This document shows, in pieces, positions 1 to 9,906 of a stretch of DNA of 64,000 nt. The translations under genes and the position numbers were made by a program. Location: assembly GCF_000210295.1 (NCBI RefSeq), contig NC_026743.1:992001-1056000 (forward strand), read 5' to 3'. Below the pieces are notes generated by a model, which was not told where the DNA came from, did not search any database, and saw nothing but the letters and a program-made list of their open reading frames with translations. The stretch comes from Trypanosoma brucei gambiense DAL972. Lineage: Eukaryota > Euglenozoa > Kinetoplastea > Trypanosomatida > Trypanosomatidae. Numbering within the stretch: position 1 is the stretch's first letter; each line of letters starts with the position of its first letter.

Positions 1-80
1 CACTCGCGGGTGTAGTCACTTTATTTTATATGTGAAACACACTCAAACACCACCATCAACACAAATATACGTAAATATAA

Positions 81-111
<31 letters not shown>

Positions 112-461
112 GAGAGAGAGAGAAACATAATCCGCAAACGGAGATTCAATATTTCATACATTCAATTTATGATAAAGAGCAAGGGTACGCAGCCAGAGTA
201 TACTTCCTACAATAAATACGGTGCAACAAGGTTGGGAGAGGCACATTCCTTACCCATATCTGACTGTGTAAAGTTGAGTTTCATCGCTCCACGAAACGCA
301 TTTCTTCGCTTACCACTGCGCCCCAAAAACTAAAGAAGTTGCGTCGATTACAAATACGGACAGTCGGTTGTACACCATGGCGGCAACCATCAACAATACT
401 CTCACGTGTGTCCTCTTTTTTTTAAAAAACAACGGTGACTTGGATTATGAGGAGTTCTTTA
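1..461. other. Gene-free edge: 3' flank of the SHIPPO gene
   Basis: No open frame with coding character is visible. The stretch holds an AT dinucleotide run (about 81-100) followed by a short GA run. Given right-to-left transcription it probably contains the 3' UTR and polyadenylation region of the SHIPPO-repeat gene and perhaps the splice region of a gene beyond the edge. Confidence 0.5.
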
Positions 462-1928
462 CTACCTTCCGACTAACCACGTCATCTCATCCGCGTAAAC
501 GCAATTGATGTTAGTCGTTTCATCATACGGCTTGCACACTTGATGAGTAGCGCGAGCGGGGTAGCGGATGCCAAATGTAACGCCTTTGCCTTGCTCCACG
601 CCTTCAGCAATGGTACCATTCTTGACATTATACATTAATTTCGAAGACTCTTGCCCCTTAAGATATGCACTTTTGTTGTAATCACCACGATAAAACACCG
701 TACTTCGACCTGGCGACAGCGGCCTGATGTTGTAGAAGTTGGAACCGGTGCTTGTTTGGTCACAAAACCTCTTAGCCGCTCCGAAACCTGGAATACAGAA
801 GGATTTGACGGGCTTCACAGCATCAATGTTGGGATTGTACATAGGGCCACCACCGGTGACGGCAACTTCTCGTGATTTCATAAGAGCCTTAGCAGCGGCA
901 TGCAAATCATACGGATGTTGTGCAAAGCGACCGCCTCTAACTCTGTGTGGCACTTTTGAGAGATCATACGAGCCAGGTCCAACTACATCACTCGTAGACG
1001 GTACCAACAAAACGAAGGAACGAGGTCCGAAGCTAACTCCTTTACTGTACGTGTAGTCAAAGTCAGATGGCAGGTTACCGTCTGAAACGGGCTCTTCCTT
1101 CACAACTTCGGCCTCACTCTTTGGTGGTCGCACCGTCGGTTCACGGAATATCGGTGTGCGTGTCACCGTCTTCGTCATGATGCGGCTCACATCCCCATAT
1201 TGGGCAGGTCCCGGGCCACGGTGAATAGCAACGGAGGGAGTGGGTGGGCGAACACCGAAGGTGGGTACGTCAACGATGAACCGCTTTGTCCTTGCAATGC
1301 GTGCGGCAATTGTAGTGGGGTCGTCATAACTCCCTGGTCCAGGACCCGTATCCGTTTTATGCTTCCTCTCAATGGCTGTAATTATTTCCCTCCCCTTAGG
1401 CTTTTCGTCGCCAAATCGGGGCACATCATATGTTGCGGGTCCCGGTACGATGTCGCGGGTGGTTAGCAGTTTTGTCCGCTTTCCGAACGTCGGTCCCTTC
1501 CCTGGGGCTCCAAAAGTGGAAGGAAAATCATAGTCACCTGGTCCTGCCAAATTAACCGGCGTGATATCCTTTAATTTCCCGTAAATAGAGAACGCGGGAG
1601 CATCAGCTAAGTATTTCTTCGTTTCGCTTACGCTGCGTATGGCCGCTCTACCCTTTGACGCGCTGCGTGAAGGCCTCTTAGGCGAAACGCGATCGGCATT
1701 TCCTGGAACAGCTGCAACCGGTGGGCGGAGGATTGTCGAGCGGCAGTCTCCAATAGTTGATGGTATACAGTATTGGCCCGGACCTACCCCAGAACCCGAC
1801 TGCCGTATCGGATATTTTCCAAGAATTGAGCGCTTTGGTGCATCAGAAACGGTTAGGTCGTAATTCATCGGCCCAGGGCGATGGTCGCGTAGCCGAAGGT
1901 GCGCCCACTCAGTGAACCCACCGACCAT
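462..1928 (-). CDS. SHIPPO-repeat (ODF3-like) flagellar microtubule protein
   Basis: This 488-residue protein carries scattered copies of the SHIPPO (STOP-ODF3) motif, Pro-Gly-Pro-x-x-Tyr: RPGPMNY near residues 17-23, then GVGPGQY, LAGPGDY, VPGPATY, GPGPGSY, GPGPAQY and VVGPGSY, each followed by a hydrophobic/Pro residue. Proteins with these repeats bind the outside or lumen of axonemal microtubules, for example ODF3/CIMAP and the Giardia and trypanosome SHIPPO proteins. The protein is basic and low in predicted secondary structure, with no membrane segment. The ATG at 1928 is chosen because a polypyrimidine tract and an AG lie about 57 bases upstream. A flagellar or subpellicular microtubule location is inferred from the family. 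The spacing between repeats is irregular, so it is not a simple tandem array. Confidence 0.82.
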   Translation of the reverse strand: MVGGFTEWAHLRLRDHRPGPMNYDLTVSDAPKRSILGKYPIRQSGSGVGPGQYCIPSTIGDCRSTILRPPVAAVPGNADRVSPKRPSRSASKGRAAIRSVSETKKYLADAPAFSIYGKLKDITPVNLAGPGDYDFPSTFGAPGKGPTFGKRTKLLTTRDIVPGPATYDVPRFGDEKPKGREIITAIERKHKTDTGPGPGSYDDPTTIAARIARTKRFIVDVPTFGVRPPTPSVAIHRGPGPAQYGDVSRIMTKTVTRTPIFREPTVRPPKSEAEVVKEEPVSDGNLPSDFDYTYSKGVSFGPRSFVLLVPSTSDVVGPGSYDLSKVPHRVRGGRFAQHPYDLHAAAKALMKSREVAVTGGGPMYNPNIDAVKPVKSFCIPGFGAAKRFCDQTSTGSNFYNIRPLSPGRSTVFYRGDYNKSAYLKGQESSKLMYNVKNGTIAEGVEQGKGVTFGIRYPARATHQVCKPYDETTNINCVYADEMTWLVGR

Positions 1929-1985
1929 TGCTACTATCTCCCTTTTTTCACAAAAAAAAATCTCTTGTCAATCTCCAACTCCTTT

Positions 1986-2040
1986 CTTCGGCCGTAATGG
2001 AAACATGAAAGAAAAAGGGGGGAAATTGTGGGACATTGAC
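1986..2040 (-). promoter_or_regulatory. Predicted trans-splice acceptor of the SHIPPO gene
   Basis: Read on the minus strand, a C/T-rich run is followed by an AG at 1987-1986. This predicts a 5' UTR of about 57 bases. It is the usual arrangement for spliced-leader addition; the exact site is inferred. Confidence 0.45.
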
Positions 2041-2177
2041 GCTGAGACCGATACACTAAACAATGACTTAAGGACAGTTCAACAGTAAAGATAAAAAAGG
2101 GGCGCCTTTTCGAACACACAAAAATCAGAACATAAGTAAAATTATTTAAAATTAGCGGGCACAACACACACCAACAA

Positions 2178-2958
2178 CCAAGCATTAAGCAGTCTCCTCC
2201 TGCGCCTCTTCAACAACGCGTGCCTCGCCCTCAGCGGATGTGGGAACTTCACCGTGAGCGGCAATGAGGGCCTGAGCGTCGAACTTGGGTGTACGAATAA
2301 CCTTCACCTTGCGGATGCGCAGGTCACGCAGCGGAATGATCGGGTTGCAACGTTTCGCCAAACGGTCACGCAGAATGTTGCGGGTCAGCAAAGACACAGC
2401 ATCGTTGATGTCCAACTTGGCCAGGCGCCGGCGAATGATGTTGGTAGCGCGCATACGCACCCACTTCACCAGGCGTGTCTTGGCATAACAGTTCTTCGAC
2501 AGCTGATTCTCCTGCTTCTTGGTGAACGCAATCAAAAAGAGGCGGAGACCATAACCATCGGCAGTTTTCGCCTCTACGGTAGCCTCAATTGTTGTGCACC
2601 ACTTGCGCAGAAGGTAATACACACGATCAGAGGTCATGTCCATCCCGTGAAACTGGGTCAGTAAGTTGCGACCTTGCACCTCTTGAACAGTGAACTTCAC
2701 CTTGCGGTAAGCATCGTCTTCATTCTGAGTTTTGTTCAGATCAGCCAAGTTACCCTCGTACACACGACCGCGCAGGAAATCTGCGGCAATCTTGGTACCC
2801 TGCGTTTTGTTGCAAATGGTCTTGGCGAACTGACGCACCTCGAAGTTCTTGGGCGCAACTACGTCATACCATTCCTTGCGGCTCATCGCCTCCTGCGCCT
2901 TCTTCTTGCCGCGCTTCCCGCCCTTGCTGATGCGCTTATTCTTCCCGAGAGTCATGGC
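2178..2958 (-). repeat. Tandem duplication unit, S3a copy 1
   Basis: About 780 bases are nearly identical to 3264-4044 (offset 1,086). Identity starts 7 bases past the stop codon and ends about 3 bases before the start codon. Both flanks are unrelated outside these limits. Confidence 0.9.
2185..2955 (-). CDS. RPS3A: 40S ribosomal protein S3a (eS1), downstream copy
   Basis: This 256-residue basic protein begins [19 protein letters not shown], the start typical of eukaryotic eS1/S3a. It continues with the conserved [18 protein letters not shown] block and an RKWCTTIEA segment. eS1 sits on the platform of the small subunit near the mRNA exit and contacts initiation factors. The open frame extends 47 codons upstream to 3096, but that part is low-complexity phenylalanine-rich UTR, and the family start is the ATG at 2955. 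The protein sequence is identical to the copy at 3271-4041. I saw one synonymous base change near the start. The two genes form a direct tandem pair, a common way to raise mRNA dose in trypanosomes. Confidence 0.97.
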   Translation of the reverse strand: MTLGKNKRISKGGKRGKKKAQEAMSRKEWYDVVAPKNFEVRQFAKTICNKTQGTKIAADFLRGRVYEGNLADLNKTQNEDDAYRKVKFTVQEVQGRNLLTQFHGMDMTSDRVYYLLRKWCTTIEATVEAKTADGYGLRLFLIAFTKKQENQLSKNCYAKTRLVKWVRMRATNIIRRRLAKLDINDAVSLLTRNILRDRLAKRCNPIIPLRDLRIRKVKVIRTPKFDAQALIAAHGEVPTSAEGEARVVEEAQEETA

Positions 2959-3270
2959 TGCCTCAAAGAGAGTCGAGTGTGTAGGTGCTTCACGTAACAC
3001 AAAAATTATCGAAAATGTAAAGAAAAAAAGAGGAAAGAAACATAAATTAAATAGAACAAAAACATGACATGTCACGACACGACTGGCAAAGACCACAAAT
3101 ATGAAGGAGAGAGAGCACCCGACACGGGCCTATCGCTCCTAGTCCTGACAACAGTAACGTATTGGTAGAGAAGAAAATGAAAAAGAACAACACATGGCAC
3201 AAAAAAGCCAATGAGAGAAAACATATGGATACCATTGCCAACGCTGGAGCTGCATACCGGCAGCCAAGCA
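2956..3270. other. Spacer between the two S3a genes
   Basis: This 315-base spacer must hold the 3' end of the upstream copy and the splice acceptor of the downstream copy. No gene is seen. It has no visible similarity to the sequence upstream of copy 2, so the two mRNAs have different 5' UTRs and, beyond 7 bases, different 3' UTRs. Confidence 0.7.
2988..3036 (-). promoter_or_regulatory. Predicted trans-splice acceptor of S3a copy 1
   Basis: A minus-strand polypyrimidine run (TTCTTTCCTCTTTTTTTCTT) precedes the first AG at 2989-2988. The predicted 5' UTR is about 32 bases. Confidence 0.5.
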
Positions 3271-4044
3271 TTAAGCAGTCTCCTCCTGCGCCTCTTCAAC
3301 AACGCGTGCCTCGCCCTCAGCGGATGTGGGAACTTCACCGTGAGCGGCAATGAGGGCCTGAGCGTCGAACTTGGGTGTACGAATAACCTTCACCTTGCGG
3401 ATGCGCAGGTCACGCAGCGGAATGATCGGGTTGCAACGTTTCGCCAAACGGTCACGCAGAATGTTGCGGGTCAGCAAAGACACAGCATCGTTGATGTCCA
3501 ACTTGGCCAGGCGCCGGCGAATGATGTTGGTAGCGCGCATACGCACCCACTTCACCAGGCGTGTCTTGGCATAACAGTTCTTCGACAGCTGATTCTCCTG
3601 CTTCTTGGTGAACGCAATCAAAAAGAGGCGGAGACCATAACCATCGGCAGTTTTCGCCTCTACGGTAGCCTCAATTGTTGTGCACCACTTGCGCAGAAGG
3701 TAATACACACGATCAGAGGTCATGTCCATCCCGTGAAACTGGGTCAGTAAGTTGCGACCTTGCACCTCTTGAACAGTGAACTTCACCTTGCGGTAAGCAT
3801 CGTCTTCATTCTGAGTTTTGTTCAGATCAGCCAAGTTACCCTCGTACACACGACCGCGCAGGAAATCTGCGGCAATCTTGGTACCCTGCGTTTTGTTGCA
3901 AATGGTCTTGGCGAACTGACGCACCTCGAAGTTCTTGGGCGCAACTACGTCATACCATTCCTTGCGGCTCATCGCCTCCTGCGCCTTCTTCTTGCCGCGC
4001 TTCCCGCCCTTGCTGATGCGCTTATTCTTCCCAAGAGTCATGGC
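3264..4044 (-). repeat. Tandem duplication unit, S3a copy 2
   Basis: This is the partner of 2178-2958. Together they form a two-copy direct repeat with sharp edges tightly fitted to the coding region. Confidence 0.9.
3271..4041 (-). CDS. RPS3A: 40S ribosomal protein S3a (eS1), upstream copy
   Basis: This copy encodes the same 256-residue eS1/S3a protein as 2185-2955. The open frame runs to 4125, but the upstream 28 codons fall across the splice signal, so the ATG at 4041 is used. On the minus strand a long C/T-rich tract (about 4070-4160) ends in an AG at 4059-4058, giving a predicted leader of about 16 bases. Keeping both copies at identical protein sequence implies recent duplication or ongoing gene conversion. 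Confidence 0.97.
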   Translation of the reverse strand: MTLGKNKRISKGGKRGKKKAQEAMSRKEWYDVVAPKNFEVRQFAKTICNKTQGTKIAADFLRGRVYEGNLADLNKTQNEDDAYRKVKFTVQEVQGRNLLTQFHGMDMTSDRVYYLLRKWCTTIEATVEAKTADGYGLRLFLIAFTKKQENQLSKNCYAKTRLVKWVRMRATNIIRRRLAKLDINDAVSLLTRNILRDRLAKRCNPIIPLRDLRIRKVKVIRTPKFDAQALIAAHGEVPTSAEGEARVVEEAQEETA

Positions 4045-4419
4045 TATCCTTCTCTCTCTTTGCAAAGAAATTCGTATTAACGCAAGGGAATGGGTTGTAA
4101 TTTGGTAGATGATTGTGTGAAGCAAAGAGTAAGGAAAAGAAAAGAAGTGGAGAGAAGTTGTGAGTAGGTACCATCTTTCCGTTAACGCGTCGGCGAAAAA
4201 GGAACATCATCACCAAAATGGTAACGTAAAAAAAAAAAAAAAGAACGAGATGTAACGGGAAGATATCCCAACGCTTAGCGTAAAGTAGTTATGACGTTAG
4301 TATAGAAATAAATGCTGTGGAAAAAAAAAAGAGTGGAATCACAGAAACAACCGCCACCTTTCTTAACTCCCACTGCATCCATCGCAGATTAAATTACCGT
4401 CCACTCGACACTAACGCAC
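4042..4419. other. Spacer upstream of S3a copy 2
   Basis: It contains the polypyrimidine tract for S3a copy 2 and two A-rich runs (about 4228-4243 and 4321-4330). No gene is seen. Confidence 0.6.
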
Positions 4420-5916
4420 TTAAAAAGCCATGAAAAACTCGTGGTCAGCTGATATGCCTGTGGCGCAAGAAGCATCTACGGATGGTACCCAACCGCCCTG
4501 CCATGTGCTCCGACAGCTGACTACCGAATCGATACGGTTCCTGAATGAAGTCACAGAAGTCAGTTCATCACTTTTTACAGCTGCCCCACCGTTAACGTCC
4601 ACATCAACTTCCTTTTTAAAACCATTCCCACCACAACAGTTGCCCTCGCCGTGGACAACCGTACCAGTTGTTGATGATGCACCATTTAACTTCTCTGTGA
4701 GTAAAACAAGACGTACCTCTGCGTCTATTCCGGCGGCAACCACACCTTTTCCACAAGCGAAGGGAGCAATAGAGCCGATGTCATATTTCAGCACGCTAGT
4801 GGTTATACTTACTCGCGTCCACTTTCGGATGTCATGCACACACACCGCACGACCGACAGCTATTGCCACTTCAAATTCATTACACGTCGCGCACACATCC
4901 GCCACCCGTGTTGTGGCGTCGGTAAAGCGGCTCGACACCAGAGGAACAGACCGCTGACCTCCACTCATCGCCTCAGTTTGTTTTGTCATCACAGCACCGG
5001 AACAGCGAGTGTCGTACACACTTGCAACGGGCCCCTCCGCCACAACAACACCATGAGGGGAAATACCTCCACATGTTGCCATACCCGTGGGGGCGTGCAA
5101 AGTACCGTATTGCCGAATCACTGCGCCACAATTGCGCGCGTCCAACAGGCGCAAATCAAAAAAGAACTCCCTGCAGCAGACCACCTGGTCGTCTGCAAGT
5201 GGAGTCAAACCACACCAGCCACGGGCCCCATAAGCTTCAGCTCCACTGGTTGATGCTGCTACAACAGGCTCCCAGAACGGATGTTCATCAACTCCACCAC
5301 TTGATTGGTTGTCCACACGCCGACGTTTCGCCGGAGGCTCCGCCTTGTTGGTTTCGCCAACGGAAGATGCAGGGAGAGTGGTGACATACACATTACCCAC
5401 TACATCAGCCGTATACAAGCGCGGAGTCGGAAACAGAGCCACATGGTTTCCCTGCTGTACCATGAGAGAGCGACTCTCTCTGCAAAGCTCTACACAACAG
5501 ATGCGTTGTCCTGATGGCAAAGCTGGGGACCGCCACAATAAATCGTCACCGTCATACACTGTGCGACGTGTAAGGCAAGTTCCAACATCTCCATCTGCCG
5601 CGATGAGGCCAGTCAGTACTACAGGTAATTGATACTCCCGCGGTGATGGATCCCCTGGTTTCTCCTCACTGGAACCTTTTTGATCCTCATTATTCCTCTC
5701 ATCTTTGTTGATATCACCATACGACCTCACCAAACGGGCGACGCCGAGTTCCCGAAGCCCCTCTACCTCCAAAGGTGGTGCCGCCGTTAAACTGATATGC
5801 GTGCGCGAACCCTTTGGTAAATATGGCCGTCGAGGGGCACCAGGCGCCTGCTCAAAAACCTTCCGCAGTGAAGCACAAGCGTGAGGCTTTGATGAAGAGG
5901 GAAAAGAAAGTGCCAT
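4420..5916 (-). CDS. Hypothetical protein, possible divergent WD40 beta-propeller
   Basis: The 498-residue product is not confidently recognised. It shows short strand-like segments ending in Asp-containing turns that resemble degenerate WD repeats: a LRLLDAR segment, then VASVYDTR, AVCVHDIRKW and AEVRLVLL. They are spaced through the second half. Two acidic or basic low-complexity inserts occur, one after residue 70 (rich in K, E, D) and one near the KRRR stretch in the middle, which could serve as a nuclear localisation signal. No signal peptide or membrane helix is seen. The ATG at 5916 is supported by a T-rich tract and AG about 60 bases upstream. A scaffold or complex-subunit role is a guess from the fold alone. 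Confidence 0.72.
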   Translation of the reverse strand: MALSFPSSSKPHACASLRKVFEQAPGAPRRPYLPKGSRTHISLTAAPPLEVEGLRELGVARLVRSYGDINKDERNNEDQKGSSEEKPGDPSPREYQLPVVLTGLIAADGDVGTCLTRRTVYDGDDLLWRSPALPSGQRICCVELCRESRSLMVQQGNHVALFPTPRLYTADVVGNVYVTTLPASSVGETNKAEPPAKRRRVDNQSSGGVDEHPFWEPVVAASTSGAEAYGARGWCGLTPLADDQVVCCREFFFDLRLLDARNCGAVIRQYGTLHAPTGMATCGGISPHGVVVAEGPVASVYDTRCSGAVMTKQTEAMSGGQRSVPLVSSRFTDATTRVADVCATCNEFEVAIAVGRAVCVHDIRKWTRVSITTSVLKYDIGSIAPFACGKGVVAAGIDAEVRLVLLTEKLNGASSTTGTVVHGEGNCCGGNGFKKEVDVDVNGGAAVKSDELTSVTSFRNRIDSVVSCRSTWQGGWVPSVDASCATGISADHEFFMAF

Positions 5917-5975
5917 CAGAAATTGTGTGATGCAAATAGTGCACCAAGCACCCTCTGAGAAATATACCTGATACG

Positions 5976-6012
5976 CTAATCAACAAAAAAAAAAAGCAGC
6001 AACAGAAAAGTA
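5976..6012 (-). promoter_or_regulatory. Predicted trans-splice acceptor of the propeller-like gene
   Basis: A minus-strand T run and GTTGATT precede the AG at 5977-5976. The predicted leader is 59 bases. Confidence 0.45.
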
Positions 6013-6414
6013 TACACGTGTATATACATATCATAGAAATACATGGTGCGTAAACATATCGGTAAGGGTATAGAACTAAATTAGTAACAAGTAGCAGATA
6101 CCAGAGAAAAAAAAAATTTTCTGTCCAGTACTTTACTTTAAAAGTGGCATAACTTAAGTTCATCTGTGTCAGCTGCGTGAGGAAATAACACTGCATCAAC
6201 AATCACAATTTCTGCAGCAGCGTGAACTTTAGGAACGGGGAAAACAACGACGCAAATCCGTTTTTCCTCCATAAATACAAATACAAATAGAAATACATAC
6301 TTTTCTTTCTCATCTACCAAGAAATACTCATCATCAAACACCTCAAACGGACTGAAAATAAACCATGAATAAACGGAAAGAAAAAAAAAAGGAGTGTGAA
6401 CCGTTCCGATTGCT

Positions 6415-6456
6415 CCGCCCCGCCCCGCCCCGCACCACCACCACCACCACCACCGG
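6415..6456 (-). repeat. G-rich tract on the transcribed-sense strand
   Basis: On the minus strand this reads as GGT triplets followed by three GGGG runs separated by single C and a final GG. Such spacing can form a G-quadruplex in DNA or in the mRNA. That it forms here is inference. Confidence 0.5.
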
Positions 6457-6518
6457 TAACATTAGCAACGGAAAAAAACAACGGAAACTCAAATAACGTC
6501 GCTAAACGCAAATACACG

Positions 6519-6520
<2 letters not shown>

Positions 6521-6552
<32 letters not shown>
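6521..6552. repeat. (CA)16 microsatellite
   Basis: Perfect CA dinucleotide run in the non-coding spacer. Confidence 0.95.
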
Positions 6553-6566
<14 letters not shown>

Positions 6567-7642
6567 CTATGACTAACACACGTGTACCATTACACAAAAA
6601 GGAACAAACGCAGATATATATGTATATAGCCAGATTTATTTACATGAAACAGCATTATTCTTAGGTAAGTAAGAAGAGACAAACGGGATAAAGAGATAAA
6701 GGCAAACCGCCAATTTAAAAAAAAAAAATCAGAAAGGGCGGTGCATATTCGAGTACAAGAAGAAAGAGCATAGCACACACTTTTTTCCTTTGCCCGAGGT
6801 CAGTTTCATACAAAACCCCTGAATGAGATTTGGAAGAATAACCCGCAAAACAAAAATGAAAATTCGTCACGTTATAATTCAAAGTATTCCCTCCTCCTTA
6901 TCGTCTTTCAATAATTTTTAGTATTCCTTTTTTTTTTTTAAATCCTTTTCTAAATTTAGTTACTTAACACTCCTTCGCCTCATGCGCATACAACACCGCA
7001 ATTGAATGCGAAATAATTATTCGCTTATTTGCCTCTTCTTTTCTTTTTTCTTTTTGCTTATCAAACCCCTCTCTGTGCCAAAACAAGAAGTTAATGGTAA
7101 ATCCGAATACAAAATGAAGGAACGAAGCTAACTCAGTGGATAACAAATGTGTGTAAAATGGTGGCAACACACACCACATATCTCTCATTATTGTACATTC
7201 GCCTTCAGCCACCAAATGAATATATAAATATATAAATATAAATATATTGCAACATATATGTGCACAACTTACAGACCGGACTTCTGATTGTACCAGTTGC
7301 AGCAGTTGTTGCTTCCCTCGAGTACTGCAGTACAGAAATTATGAAAATAAGGAAAAATAACGACCACAAATGACACTGACACGGTTAAAAGCAAAAAGGC
7401 AACACAACTGCAACAACAACAACAACAACAGTGAATAATAATTTATATATATATATATATAAAAAGGAAACCGAGGAGGGGGGAAATACATCATCAATGT
7501 ACGAACAGAAAAAAAAAGGATTTTTGTGGAGACGGCACCGCTCTCAAATAAAAACTTTTAATAACATATAAGTGTAAACTACAAGATTTCCTTCCACTGT
7601 CCTCAGGAGGCGGGGCGGCGGGTTTCCGATTGATGGTTTCGA

Positions 7643-8116
7643 CTAAGTACATTTTTTCGGATCTCCATTGCTGTTATCCACATTATTATTGTTATTATTA
7701 TTATAAGTAGTAGTAGTAGTAGTAATAATATTTTTGTTGCCACCGCTGCCATTCAATACGCGCGCTCTCTCCAACCTCATCCACGAAATAATGAAATCCA
7801 GCGGAGCATCGGGTCTCTCCTGTAAAAGTGTTGCAGTGAGTTTGTCAAAGAGCAGAGGGATTTCGTTCAACTCCAAATAATCTGAAAATTTCAAAGACTC
7901 ATTACTCGGTTCTTTGCGAAAACTTTTCGCTTTTTCGTCCTCCTTCTTCTTCTCCTCCTCCTCCTCATTTTCTTTAATCACATCAACATCACAACTGATG
8001 GCGTTCAATGATGTATCATCTTGTAAACTTTCATGAGGGTTTGATTTCTGCTGTTGCTCCTCCATAACTATTCTTTTCCCACTTTTTAAAGCTGTTCCAC
8101 GCGACAGCGGCAGCAT
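7643..8116 (-). CDS. Small RIIa (DPY-30/R2D2-type) domain protein
   Basis: This 157-residue protein has a conserved block at about residues 79-118 (YLELNEIPLLFDKL, then LLQERPDAPLDFI). It matches the RIIa dimerisation/docking pattern of PKA regulatory subunits, RIIAD1 and axonemal RIIa proteins (Y-L-x-x-x-x-I-P-x-L-F ... E-R-P-x-x-P-x-x-F-I). The fold forms a dimeric helical bundle that binds amphipathic anchor helices of AKAP-like proteins. Upstream is an acidic E/K run (residues 50-64). Downstream is a low-complexity Thr and Asn tail encoded by triplet repeats and probably variable in length. No catalytic domain is present. Flagellar location is inferred from the family. The start at 8116 is the only ATG upstream of the domain apart from one at codon 18. 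Confidence 0.75.
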   Translation of the reverse strand: MLPLSRGTALKSGKRIVMEEQQQKSNPHESLQDDTSLNAISCDVDVIKENEEEEEKKKEDEKAKSFRKEPSNESLKFSDYLELNEIPLLFDKLTATLLQERPDAPLDFIISWMRLERARVLNGSGGNKNIITTTTTTYNNNNNNNVDNSNGDPKKCT

Positions 8117-9906
8117 TAGAGTTCACTGCTACAGGTATAAAAGATGTATATATATATATATATATAAATATATAAATGTATATCTGTGTATGTATTTGTA
8201 TGTGTTCTTTTTTATGTTAATTTGCGGATGTATACAAATATATCTGTAACTTGATGCACGTGCAATTGTGGCACTCCGACAATAAGGAAAGTGATACTAC
8301 AATATATCCTAACTTCACTTACAACCTTCTCTTACCTTTCACTAGGTTTTAGTTTTCCCTTCTCTTTAGATTTTTCTTTGTTACTCTTTTGTTTGTTTGA
8401 AAAGTCCTTAAAACTACAGTGTCTGTAAACCACCTAATGTCTCTTTCCTCAGTGCCTTCGCCCTTCTTTCCGTTCAATCTTTTTTTATTTTTGTTGTTGT
8501 TGTTGTTGTTGTTTCTAAAGAAACAAGAATGTGAAATGATTATTTTCTTTCAAAAAAAGAACTTGCAAAGGTAAAGAAAAAAAGTTTAATTTGACACAAA
8601 GAGTGAATCTACACAATAATTTTTTAAAGAAAACATAATTCATAATTTTGGCACATATAAACAAAACAAAAAGGGAATGTAATGAAGAATAGGGTTTAAA
8701 GTGGCAGCATCATTTGGTAACTTTGAGAACATTAAAAAAAAAAAGACGGTAAATCTCACACGTGTTATATCGCCAAAACAATTCCATTAGTTCTTTCTTT
8801 TTTTTTCAGTCCTTGTGTATCTGTTGTTGCCCTTTGTTTTTCTTTTTTGGTCGTCGTCGTTGTTGTTGTTTTTCCCACTTACAATTTCGTGAAGTTTGCC
8901 ATGTAAGTTTTTTTTTTTAAAGAAAAAAAAAGGAACCACTTTGAGATTTGAAACGGAAAGAGGAGGATAGAGGCGAGCATAACAAAAAAAAAAGAAAAAG
9001 AAAGTTGCAATACCGCTCCTTCTGCTAATTTTTAATGAAATATTCAAAAAATTCTTCAAATATTTCGTCATTTCTCTAGAAGAAGAAAAAAAAGGAAAAG
9101 GGGGGAAATAGCACACCAATATTAACTGGCGTGTTCTATGGGCACACACACACATTAAAAAAAAAAAGAGAGAATTTGTTCAACGCGGCTGCGAAGGTAA
9201 TTCGCATAAACATATGTCATAACCGTATTCATTTCCCTTTTTTTATTTTTGTTTTGTCCATCCTTTGACTACTTGGTCGATGGTTTCCTTGTTAACTCTT
9301 ATTTTTTTAAAAAAATTTAAAGGAATTTTGTTTTCTCGCCCTCGGTAATTTACTACTGCTTGACTCCTCACAACATATCACACATGTTGGATTGAATAAC
9401 AAAAGTAACCTCGAGGGTACCAAAAAAAAAAAAACAGAAAAAAAACACAGCAGACGACTGAAGAAAACAAAATCTTCTTTTTTAAAAAACCTTTTTTCTC
9501 TCTCTTTTTTTTCTCCCTCTCTCTCTCTTTCTTTAAAGGAGATAAAAGATAAAATAAAACAAAACACCATCACCACCACCACCACTACCCATTTCCATCA
9601 AACCGATATTTGATTTATTTTCCCTTTTATATCACCTTTGAGTCATCATCAATTCACTCACAATAAGATGAAGTTGTTTTCTCAAAACAAAACAAAAACA
9701 AAGAAACACACAAACGCAGAGGTGATTAAACAAAAAGGAGGGTGAAAACAACAGTAAAGCAAAGCAAAGCAACGCTGAAAACACTGTTAATAATCTATGA
9801 ATAGCTCACGCCCATTTCACGCGTTGCTCATTTCAAATCAAACAAATGGCAAATCTCTCTCTCACTCTCTCTCATACACACACACACACGCAGACACACA
9901 CATCTT
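8117..9906. other. 1.8 kb AT-rich spacer
   Basis: No gene seen. It has many homopolymer A and T runs, an AT run near 8148-8165, a TTG triplet run near 8492-8511 and short CA runs near 9146 and 9880. It is expected to hold the 3' UTR of the thioredoxin-like gene and the leader of the RIIa gene. Confidence 0.6.

Larger units (their letters stand above)
5917..7642. other. 1.7 kb AT-rich spacer with microsatellites
   Basis: No coding region is supported; the open frames here are low complexity. It holds a C-rich CCGCCCC tract (about 6415-6433) followed by CCA triplets, a long CA run (6521-6552) and an AT run (about 7444-7461). Most of it should be the 3' UTR of the RIIa gene plus the leader of the propeller-like gene. 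Confidence 0.6.

Noticed and set aside
2956..3096. N-terminal extension of S3a copy 1 (47 codons)
   Set aside because: Low-complexity UTR translation overlapping the splice signal; the family start is at 2955.
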